A stretch of DNA of 11,328 nt from Candidatus Pacearchaeota archaeon (lineage in GTDB: Archaea; Nanobdellota; Nanobdellia; Pacearchaeales; GW2011-AR1): NCBI GenBank assembly GCA_030699205.1, contig JAUYJY010000010.1:1-11328 (forward strand), in the 5' to 3' direction. Position 1 is the first letter of the stretch; every line of letters starts with the position of its first letter. Both the position numbers and the translations under genes were made by a program. A model generated the notes under the pieces. It did not search any database, was not told the DNA's origin, and was given only the letters and a program-made list of their open reading frames with translations. Shown here one piece after another: positions 5,890-11,328 of the stretch.

Positions 5890-6190
5890 GTTTAAGCACC
5901 TCGCTTGTAGGTTTATCTAATCTTAATCTATAACTGCGCTGATAAAGCAAAAAATCACCATCTATTTTTATATAAAGGTCAGGATAATCTCTTTCTAAAA
6001 TTCTAAACCTTTCAGAGTGATTTGATGGAAAATGTCCTTTGTCTCTCAAAATTTGTAAGTCACATAAAGAAGCTATCGCCTTGAAAAAAAGAGTCACAGA
6101 AGTGTTATATTCGCCTCGTTTTTCAGCAACCAAGCCATTTCTATAATATTCCAAACCATTGCTTTCTAGAAGTTTCTCTTGTTCATTCAT
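5846..6190 (-). CDS. HEPN-domain protein of the proximal HEPN/MNT pair
   Basis: A 114-residue helical protein starting MNEQEKLLESNGLEYYRNG. It shares with its paralogue at 1722-2150 the FFKA segment, a CDL motif, and SNHSERFRILERDYPDLY (residues 56-73). No RX4-6H motif of the classical HEPN ribonucleases can be seen, though R61/R63 and H58 form a conserved cluster of the family. The ATG at 6190 was chosen because a TATA-like box and tandem operator-like repeats precede it; a TTG start five codons upstream would place the start inside one of these repeats. Confidence 0.8.
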   Translation of the reverse strand: MNEQEKLLESNGLEYYRNGLVAEKRGEYNTSVTLFFKAIASLCDLQILRDKGHFPSNHSERFRILERDYPDLYIKIDGDFLLYQRSYRLRLDKPTSEVLKHDVETLFKKLRINF

Positions 6191-6246
6191 TATATAATAT
6201 AACAAATAGAGATTATTTAAAGCTTTCTGTTATATAATATAACAAA
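6190..6246 (-). promoter_or_regulatory. Proximal HEPN/MNT/histone promoter with two direct operator repeats 40 nt apart
   Basis: TTATATAATATAACAAA (plus-strand reading) occurs at 6190-6206 and again at 6230-6246, exactly 40 nt apart. A TATA-like CTTTAAATAATC (minus strand, 6211-6222) lies between them, about 26 nt from the ATG. The first repeat abuts the start codon. The layout equals that of the distal HEPN/MNT promoter although the repeat sequence is different. Confidence 0.6.
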
Positions 6247-6248
6247 GC

Positions 6249-7226
6249 TTATTTCTTCCCAAACGTCTCCGCAACTAAAATAGGAAAAACAATAGTCGCA
6301 TCAGCAAAAACCTTCACGCTCAAAGCATCGGGCAAAATCTTCCCCCAAGAAACCGCCTCAGAAGGCAAAGCCCCCGAATCACTCCCATCAAATTCCTCTG
6401 CAGTGTTAATATAAACTGCATAATCTGCACCATTTCTTAACATATTTGCGTTTAAAATAGAATGTTTAACAACACCGCTCCCCAAAATTATAACTCCCGA
6501 TTTTTTTAATCCAATAGTTGTATTGTTAAATTCTTCAATATCCTTAGAAATATCCAAAATAAAATCTTTATTTCTTAATTTGAAAAAATAAATATTATCT
6601 CCCAAAGCCCCGTCGGTAATTGCGGGACAATAAATCTTTATTTTATTCTTAAAACACCAATACAAAATACTTCTTTCATCATTTATTTTTTCTCCCAACT
6701 TCCAAATCAAATCCCACCCATTAATAATTTTATTCTCCTCATACAACTCTTTCAAAATTGGTTGCACAAACTTCTCAAACTCAACATAACGATTATTAGA
6801 AACAAATATATTTCCTATCCTATTAATTCCTTTCTCTCTCAAATCCCTCCCCGATGCATTAAAATCCCCTAAAACAAAATTTCCCAAGCACTTAATGATA
6901 TCTTCTTCAATTCCTCCGCAGGTTGTAACCAAAACATCAACCTTCTTATGTTCTGTTAAATACCTGATTATCTCTCTATTCCCTGAACTTACTTGATTTG
7001 AAGTATATCCTAAAAAAATAAACGCCTTATTTTCAATCATTTCATTAATAATTTCAATAGCTCTTGAAAGATTTGAAGCCTGAAATCCAGCACCCCTAAA
7101 ATTCTTAATAATTTCTTCCCAATTAACTCCTTTATTAAAATCATACCCCTCTATCTTCACTCCAGAAACTTCAGAGCTTTCCCTAAACAAATTATCTCTT
7201 GCTTTCTTCTCAAAATCTCCATCCAT
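6249..7226 (-). CDS. dhs: Deoxyhypusine synthase
   Basis: A 325-residue, full-length enzyme. It moves the butylamine group of spermidine onto a lysine of initiation factor aIF5A, using NAD, and is usually essential in archaea. Visible signatures are GYTSNQVSSG (73-82) and TTCGGIEED (101-109) for NAD binding, GSGVVKH (249-255), and NTAEEFDGSDSGALPSEAVSWGKI with the catalytic lysine K296. The last about 21 codons recur as five orphan copies downstream. The catalytic lysine lies just outside the repeated segment, so exchange of the tail leaves the active site untouched. A TATA-like TTTAAAAAC at about 7247-7255 lies within the end of the preceding gene, implying a leaderless transcript. Confidence 0.97.
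   Translation of the reverse strand: MDGDFEKKARDNLFRESSEVSGVKIEGYDFNKGVNWEEIIKNFRGAGFQASNLSRAIEIINEMIENKAFIFLGYTSNQVSSGNREIIRYLTEHKKVDVLVTTCGGIEEDIIKCLGNFVLGDFNASGRDLREKGINRIGNIFVSNNRYVEFEKFVQPILKELYEENKIINGWDLIWKLGEKINDERSILYWCFKNKIKIYCPAITDGALGDNIYFFKLRNKDFILDISKDIEEFNNTTIGLKKSGVIILGSGVVKHSILNANMLRNGADYAVYINTAEEFDGSDSGALPSEAVSWGKILPDALSVKVFADATIVFPILVAETFGKK
6251..6313 (-). repeat. dhs 3'-end repeat in the intact gene (presumed attachment site)
   Basis: These 63 bp encode VFADATIVFPILVAETFGKK and the stop, and recur almost unchanged at 5046-5108 and in shorter, diverged form at four more places on the same strand. The repeat reaches the stop codon and no further. Protein conservation despite DNA divergence shows that the copies came from working dhs genes. 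A role as site-specific integration target is inferred. Confidence 0.8.
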
Positions 7227-7250
7227 AAAATTAGAATAAAAATTATGTTT

Positions 7251-7815
7251 TTAAATCTGTCTAAGCATCCCTTCAAGTCTTGAAAGACTTCTTTCAAATT
7301 CTGCAATATCAGTTTTAGGCAGTCCCTCATCTCTATAAAAATCAATCAAATTAGCAAAAAAATCCCTTCTCATTCTCATATATTCATTCTTAATTTCTAA
7401 AGGAACAATTCTCAATTCCTCAACTAACGCCGCCTCGCATCTTCCGACGGAATCCTCTCCAATCTCCAAAAATTCAATAAATTCATGTAAAACTGCATAC
7501 ATCCTAAATTCTTCAGGAACGCTATCCGCAATGCCAAACAAATGCACGCTTCTTTCATCTCCAGTCATCCTATAGTCTAAGACATTTATAATTAAAATGT
7601 ATTTGTCTTAGACTATTAGCGGAAGAACAAAAAACTGTTCAAAATATTTTGTCTTCTGCTATATAAACAAAATGTGGTAATCTTTCGTTTAAACTTTGAG
7701 GCAAAACAAAATAAGAAAACGCTCTACCCCTAATATTAACATCAACTTCAGTATATTTACTCTCTAAAAATTTATCCCTCTGACTGGCTATCTGCTCTGG
7801 AGTATATTTTTGCAT
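7251..7815 (-). pseudogene. Unrecognised 157-residue protein gene split by a MITE
   Basis: The 5' part (7815 down to 7664) encodes MQKYTPEQIASQRDKF... to LPHFVY, and the 3' part (7570 down to 7251) encodes RMTGDERSVHLFG... to LRQI. Removing the 89-bp element at 7573-7661 and one TA joins them in frame as LPHFVY-RMTGDER. I do not recognise the family. The second part has the segment YAVLHEFIEFLEIGED and is rich in charged helices, so a cytosolic helical protein is likely. The 3' fragment retains an ATG at 7568 and could still be made as a 105-residue product, and it contains the promoter of dhs. The insertion must be fairly recent, since both halves are still open. Confidence 0.8.
7573..7661 (+). 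mobile_element. 89-bp double-hairpin MITE, copy 5, inside a gene
   Basis: A full short-form copy flanked by TA at 7571-7572 and 7662-7663. The first loop reads AATTAAAATGTATT, a small variation from the other copies. Both hairpins are intact. Precise removal with one TA restores the host reading frame, giving direct evidence for insertion with TA duplication (or insertion beside TA). Confidence 0.92.
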
Positions 7816-7849
7816 AAACAAAAAGAAATGATTTTCCTTATAAATCTAC

Positions 7850-8518
7850 CTAAATCTTCTCCAACAAAACAGCATTAATATTACGCTCCTTGCACAATTC
7901 AACAAACCTTTTAGCATCCTCAATAGTTCCTGCAACACCCGCACCATAATGCATTGGCACCGCAACATCGGGACTCATTATTGAAGCCGCATCCACAGCT
8001 TCTTCAGAATCCATCACATACTTGCCAGAAACAGGCAACAATACAACAAATTTATTCCCGTGTTTTCCATAACCGCTAAGTTTTTGCATTTCAGGAATAT
8101 AGTCCGTATCTCCTGCATGATATATAACCACCCCATCAAGTTTAACAATATAACCAATCCACCCTTCACTTTTTGGGTGAAAATCTTTGTTTATATTGTA
8201 GGCTGAAACTGCCTCAATTTTAACATTTCCAAAATCCAGCACTTCGCCAGCCTCTATAATCTGCAAATTTATTTTCTCAAATTTCAAAAGCTTGCTCTGA
8301 CAATCTGCAGGGCAAACAACAATGCTCCCAAGTTTTATAACCTTCTCCAAATCCTTAATGCTGCAATGATCATAATGTCCGTGAGTAATTAAAATAATAT
8401 CTGCATCAATTCTCTTCTGCAGATTATATGGGTCTATAACAATCTTCTTATCCTTATAATTAATAAGAAACCCATCATGCCCTAAAAATTCAAGACCAAC
8501 CTCCTGAGATAAATCCAT
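7850..8518 (-). CDS. UPF0173-type metal-dependent hydrolase (MBL fold)
   Basis: A 222-residue protein of metallo-beta-lactamase fold. The metal motif THGHYDHC gives H46, H48, D50 and H51. Further ligands are likely H134 and D137 in IYHAGDTDYI and H190 in VPMHYG. The GHDGFLINYKDKKIVIDP start and FHPKSEGWIGY segment fit the UPF0173 family, whose substrate is generally unknown. Length is normal and the gene is complete. It lies just upstream of the MITE-split gene (29 nt gap), so insertion may also have cut an operon. Confidence 0.87.
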   Translation of the reverse strand: MDLSQEVGLEFLGHDGFLINYKDKKIVIDPYNLQKRIDADIILITHGHYDHCSIKDLEKVIKLGSIVVCPADCQSKLLKFEKINLQIIEAGEVLDFGNVKIEAVSAYNINKDFHPKSEGWIGYIVKLDGVVIYHAGDTDYIPEMQKLSGYGKHGNKFVVLLPVSGKYVMDSEEAVDAASIMSPDVAVPMHYGAGVAGTIEDAKRFVELCKERNINAVLLEKI

Positions 8519-8760
8519 TAAATTAAGAAAAACAGATGATTTTTAAGCTTTCGTAAAGAGTAAGCTCTAAGGCAAACATAAACCCAACAGCATAGTTTTA
8601 TGAAATATCAAAGAGACTTAGTAGAAAAATTAAACAATAAATTATCGAAAGAATAATTTATAACATATGTGCTTATCTGAAGTTCTTTTCCATTTTTCGA
8701 ATATAATATCAAGAAAAGAATTTGGGAAAAATCCTGCAAGGATTTTCCAAATAAGTAGCT
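8519..8760. other. Intergenic stretch with one hairpin
   Basis: No convincing gene is seen between the start of the UPF0173 gene and the inverted-repeat arm near 8761. A stem-loop lies at 8725-8748: GGAAAAATCC and GGATTTTCC around TGCAA, with one bulged A. On the minus strand it is followed by a T-rich tract, so it could be the terminator of the methyltransferase gene. An 18-codon ATG frame at 8599 on the plus strand and an open frame at 8667-8825 have no recognisable features. Confidence 0.4.
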
Positions 8761-8873
8761 GTTATCAGCCCCTATGCATCAGCCGAGAGCCTGCAAGGCG
8801 TGGTGCGACTAAAAGGAGCAAGTAGCGATGGCAGAAATTTTGGGGGAGGAAGGACAAGCAAGTTACTTTTTAC
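8761..8873 (+). repeat. Left arm of inverted repeat bounding the EgtD-like gene
   Basis: Blocks GTTATCAGC (8761-8769), TAGCGATGGC (8823-8832), GAAGGACAAGC (8849-8859) and TTACTTTTTAC (8863-8873) recur in the same order in the reverse complement of 9812-9886. The last block contains the methyltransferase stop codon. About 50 bp between the first two blocks, richer in G and C than the surroundings, are absent from the other arm. Confidence 0.6.
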
Positions 8874-9798
8874 AAAGAGCCAACGCATATGTGTTTTCTT
8901 CATCAGAATATATTTTCACACTAGAAAAGAACTTCTCAAGTATTTTTTTAAACTCGGGTTTGGTGTATTTATATGATATTGCTGTAATAATAACATCTCC
9001 TTTTTTGAAATTTAATGTTCTGCCGAGATGTTTTATTGTTTTGTCATTTTTCAAAATATACAATTCTTCAATTCTAGAATTGACAAAACGAACATCATAG
9101 GCAATATCATTTTTTGTTAAACCTAATTGTTGTGGTATCTGAACAAGCCACTTATTAATTATGATGTCTTTGTATTCTTCTGTCCAATCCGCATTCCCGT
9201 TTGTTAAGCCGTTGCCAATCAGAAGAATATCATCTTTGTTCATGCTTGTTTTGATTCCATGCAATATGTCCTCTCTGTCAAAATTTCCTAAGGTATTGCC
9301 CAGCAACATCAGGAAGTGAGTTTCAAAGCCCGTTTCTCTAAAAAGAGGAGTAATATTATTAAGATTTTCAAAGTCGGAGATATTCCAACGAAATTCCAAA
9401 ACTTCTCCGACTTTCATTTCACGAATAGTTTTGGCGGCTTTTGAAACCATGTAAGAACTTATATCAATAGGGCAATACCGAATTTTCATATGCTTTGCTA
9501 ATTCATGAATAAACAGAGAGGCTTTTTGCCCATCGCCACAACCTAAGTCAATTATATTGCATGAATTTTTTGGTAAAGCATGAACAAAGTCTTTCATATG
9601 CTGTTTTATCAAAGACACCTCTTTTTCAATGATGGTTTTCTTGTATCCTTCAGTTTTACTTAAATCAAGAAAACCTTGGGCTTGTTTTGGAGTTAGATAC
9701 CACAACTTAGAATCTGCAACATCCCAAACCCGAGTTTTTCCTTCAAGTTGATATCCTCTTTTGAGAAGTTCTTTGAAAATTAAATCATTTACCTTCAT
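8863..9798 (-). CDS. EgtD-like SAM-dependent methyltransferase
   Basis: A 311-residue protein of the histidine-specific methyltransferase family (EgtD, Methyltransf_33). The SAM-binding loop IDLGCGDG is at 83-90, followed by PIDIS (110-114), the family-typical LMLLGNTLGNF (163-173) and ILLIGNGLT (191-199), and the C-terminal ISYKYTKPEF and TYALALCKK. EgtD itself trimethylates histidine for ergothioneine, but other members act on other substrates and no other ergothioneine gene is seen here, so the substrate is open. Imperfect inverted repeats enclose the gene closely on both sides, suggesting it was brought in as a unit. A TATA-like AATTAATAAATTAC lies about 25-30 nt before the ATG. Confidence 0.85.
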   Translation of the reverse strand: MKVNDLIFKELLKRGYQLEGKTRVWDVADSKLWYLTPKQAQGFLDLSKTEGYKKTIIEKEVSLIKQHMKDFVHALPKNSCNIIDLGCGDGQKASLFIHELAKHMKIRYCPIDISSYMVSKAAKTIREMKVGEVLEFRWNISDFENLNNITPLFRETGFETHFLMLLGNTLGNFDREDILHGIKTSMNKDDILLIGNGLTNGNADWTEEYKDIIINKWLVQIPQQLGLTKNDIAYDVRFVNSRIEELYILKNDKTIKHLGRTLNFKKGDVIITAISYKYTKPEFKKILEKFFSSVKIYSDEENTYALALCKK

Positions 9799-9811
9799 GT
9801 TAAATAGTTTA

Positions 9812-9886
9812 GTAAAAAGTAATTTATTAATTTATCGCTTGTCCTTCTGGGGGAGTCAGGTATAAGCCATCACTATTGCTGATAAC
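9812..9886 (-). repeat. Right arm of inverted repeat bounding the EgtD-like gene
   Basis: The reverse complement gives GTTATCAGC (9878-9886), TAGTGATGGC (9866-9875), GAAGGACAAGC (9837-9847) and TTACTTTTTAC (9812-9822), the same order as in the left arm. It overlaps the reading remnant ending at 9827 and the methyltransferase promoter. Confidence 0.6.
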
Positions 9887-9958
9887 AACCAATCTGTGTA
9901 ACTCTGCAATAATTTTTATTCTTTGTTTATTTGCGGTACTTCTTTTACCCAATTGCCC
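9827..9958 (-). pseudogene. Coding remnant resembling a winged-helix C-terminal part
   Basis: Directly after the stop of the gene at 9959-10237, and in the same frame, about 43 codons stay open: GQLGKRSTANKQRIKIIAEL, then HRLVVISNSDGLYLTPPEG, ending QAIN and TAA. The ISNSDGLYL segment is reminiscent of the wing of winged-helix DNA-binding domains, a weak likeness. No start codon is evident and the first half of such a domain is missing, so it is a fragment or a read-through extension of the preceding gene. It shares the right inverted-repeat arm. Confidence 0.4.
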
Positions 9959-10237
9959 TTACCACTCCACATTCTCAATTTCTTTCTCCTCATACACAAT
10001 TGTTTTCAAAACATAAAACTTCATTGTCTCTTCAACTTGATCATCAAAATATCTCAACTGTGCATCTCCTTCACCTTCCTTCGCCTTTGGGTCAAACATT
10101 TCAATTATCATCTCCTTAGTCGTTTTATAATTCTCAAAAACGTAATGCATATCAACTTCATACATCTTCCCATCTACCTTAATCGCATCCCCTTTCTTTA
10201 TTTCAGAAATTTTCTTTGAAGCTTTTAATTTTACCAT
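9959..10237 (-). CDS. Small conserved-looking protein with a possible SH3/KOW-like barrel
   Basis: A 92-residue hydrophilic protein. The ATG at 10237 has a good purine-rich ribosome binding site (AAGGAAG, about 6 nt upstream). The N-terminal part LKASKKISEIKKGDAIKVDG, followed by KMYEVD, resembles the first strands of small barrels such as the N-terminal domain of aIF5A/EF-P. The hypusine loop and the C-terminal OB domain are absent, so it is not aIF5A. The rest is charged (FDPKAKEGEGDAQLRYFDD). I do not recognise the family; the function is unknown. Confidence 0.7.
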   Translation of the reverse strand: MVKLKASKKISEIKKGDAIKVDGKMYEVDMHYVFENYKTTKEMIIEMFDPKAKEGEGDAQLRYFDDQVEETMKFYVLKTIVYEEKEIENVEW

Positions 10238-10261
10238 ATAACTTCCTTAATTAAACATTCA

Positions 10262-10311
10262 GAATTATAATTTGTTTTTAAAACTTCCCCATACTCATTT
10301 TAAAACTTCCC
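10262..10311 (-). promoter_or_regulatory. Promoter region with tandem 14-bp repeats
   Basis: TTTTAAAACTTCCC (plus-strand reading) occurs at 10276-10289 and 10298-10311, 22 bp apart, about two helical turns. A TATA-like AATTATAATTC at 10262-10272 lies about 30 nt before the ATG at 10237. The repeats could be duplicated promoter elements or a regulator site. Nothing else is seen between here and the end of the peroxiredoxin gene at 10486. Confidence 0.4.
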
Positions 10312-10485
10312 TAAATCAAATTATCTAAATTCTTATAATTAATCCCCATTCTTCACCAAATATTCTCCAATATTTACCAAAGAATAATTTAAGGAATACC
10401 ATTACAATAAAACCTTGTTTGCAAATAATAATCAATGTTTATTGGATTCACAAAAATTATTCTCTGCAAAAATTCCCTAAAAATC

Positions 10486-11097
10486 TCAAATCTTGCCGAC
10501 CAAATCAACGCCCGGTTTCAATGTGCTTTGTCCTTCTTCCCACTCAACAGGACAAACCTCTCCGCTATGCGCCGAAACATATATCGCCGCCTTCAATTTT
10601 CTCAAAACTTCTTTTACGCTTCTTCCAATTGAATTGTCATGCATATCAATTGCCTTAACAATTCCATCAGGATCAATTATTATCGTTGCTCTTAGAGACC
10701 TCCCAGCATCATCTCCTTGATAAATATAAGTTCCATAATCCCTGCACAAACTTCCAGTCGTATCTGAAAGCATTGGAAACTTAATCTTCTTTATACTATC
10801 GCTTGCATCCCACCAAGCTTTATGAACTTGCTCCGTATCCGTGCTCACACTCAAAACTTCCGCACCAAGATTCTGAAAATCTCCATAATAATCTGCAAAT
10901 CTTGCTAATTCGGTAGGACATATAAATGTAAAATCAGCGGGATAAAAAGCAAGAACAACCCATTTACCTTTATAATCGCTCAATTTTACCCTCTTAAAAT
11001 CTCCCCCTGAAAAAGCCATCAAATCAAACTCGGGAGCCATCCCCCCAATACAAACCCTGCTCAAATTCCACCTTGAATCTTCCATAAGATTATTCAT
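10486..11097 (-). CDS. Typical 2-Cys peroxiredoxin (AhpC/Prx1 family)
   Basis: A 203-residue protein reducing hydrogen and organic peroxides. The peroxidatic cysteine is C60 in FYPADFTFICPTE, and the resolving cysteine is C182 in the C-terminal GEVCPVEWEEG, so the two-cysteine mechanism and a decameric ring are expected. The closing segment STLKPGVDLVGKI is typical. The ATG at 11097 was chosen because AGGA lies 5 nt upstream; an in-frame GTG six codons earlier has no such site. The reductant partner is not in the window. A composite MITE inserted 37 bp upstream may sit in or near the promoter. Confidence 0.95.
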   Translation of the reverse strand: MNNLMEDSRWNLSRVCIGGMAPEFDLMAFSGGDFKRVKLSDYKGKWVVLAFYPADFTFICPTELARFADYYGDFQNLGAEVLSVSTDTEQVHKAWWDASDSIKKIKFPMLSDTTGSLCRDYGTYIYQGDDAGRSLRATIIIDPDGIVKAIDMHDNSIGRSVKEVLRKLKAAIYVSAHSGEVCPVEWEEGQSTLKPGVDLVGKI

Positions 11098-11134
11098 AGT
11101 ATTCCTGAAAATCACAAACTTAAAAACTTTTCTA

Positions 11135-11316
11135 TAGTCTAATACATTTATAATTGAACAGTATTCGTCTTAGACTATTAGTGGAAGAACAAAAAACTAT
11201 TCAAAATATGGACAATTCTGTTGATTAGCACAATTGTTTTCAGAATTGTACAGATAGAGAATTCTGGACAAATAGTGTTCCAATTATCAGAATTATTTAT
11301 ATTTTGTCTTCTGCTA
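11135..11316 (+). mobile_element. Composite MITE: 89-bp double-hairpin element carrying a 91-bp element
   Basis: A complete 182-bp copy flanked by TA at 11133-11134 and 11317-11318. Its length equals 89 + 91 + 2, as expected from one insertion with a duplicated TA. A few substitutions (CTAATACA, TTCGTCTT, TAGTGGAAG) distinguish it from the short copies. It lies upstream of the peroxiredoxin gene. Confidence 0.9.
11209..11299 (+). mobile_element. Nested 91-bp double-hairpin MITE
   Basis: Almost identical to the insert at 38-128 and at the same internal site of the host element, flanked by TA at 11207-11208 and 11300-11301. The terminal base pattern is TGGACAATTCTG to CAGAATTATTTA. Confidence 0.85.
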
Positions 11317-11328
11317 TATTCCCTAAAA

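Noticed and set aside
8828..9100. 90-codon plus-strand frame overlapping the methyltransferase end
   Set aside because: Mostly antisense to a well-supported EgtD-like gene. Its first codons lie in the inverted-repeat arm and may be a remnant, but not a gene.
9923..10219. Plus-strand frames opposite the 92-residue gene
   Set aside because: Low-complexity Phe/Leu/His-rich shadows of the minus-strand gene, which has a good ribosome binding site.
9959..10237. The 92-residue protein as the aIF5A substrate of deoxyhypusine synthase
   Set aside because: The hypusine-site loop and the C-terminal OB domain are missing; only a loose likeness of the first strands remains.

Overview
This AT-rich window looks like a chromosomal piece of an archaeon, most likely a small-genome DPANN lineage of the Pacearchaeota/Woesearchaeota type. 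That placement is inferred from a full-length deoxyhypusine synthase (an archaeal/eukaryotic enzyme), an archaeal histone, HEPN/nucleotidyltransferase and PIN toxin modules of archaeal type, and start codons sitting about 20-30 nt from TATA-like boxes, as in leaderless archaeal genes. Nearly all genes are on the minus strand.

Right part (about 6250-11320): a chromosomal stretch with a 2-Cys peroxiredoxin, a small conserved-looking protein, an EgtD-like methyltransferase bounded by imperfect inverted repeats, an MBL-fold UPF0173 hydrolase, a small gene cut in two by a miniature transposon, and deoxyhypusine synthase (dhs).

Left part (about 1100-6250): a serial array downstream of dhs. The last 40-60 bp of dhs (encoding roughly FADATIVFPILVAETFGKK and stop) recur as orphan pieces at 5046-5108, 4156-4196, 2690-2750, 2365-2404 and 1180-1207, all in the dhs orientation. 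Between successive pieces lie compact modules: HEPN/MNT plus histone; PIN (DUF3368) plus RHH/UPF0175 antitoxin; a Fic protein; a small broken plus-strand ORF; and a second HEPN/MNT pair. In three modules the last stop codon, or the reading frame itself, meets the dhs tail within a few bases. The simplest reading is repeated integration of toxin-antitoxin-like cassettes at the 3' end of an essential gene, with the dhs tail as attachment site. No integrase is present here. Beyond the array lies a membrane-anchored phospholipase-D-like protein.

Over this is scattered a family of 89-bp elements made of two tandem hairpins and inserted at TA. There are six copies, two of them carrying a second 91-bp element of the same architecture at the same internal TA. 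Removing the copy at 7573-7661 or the copy at 2486-2574 with one TA restores a continuous reading frame, so these are real insertions. The two composite copies lie at the two ends of the window.
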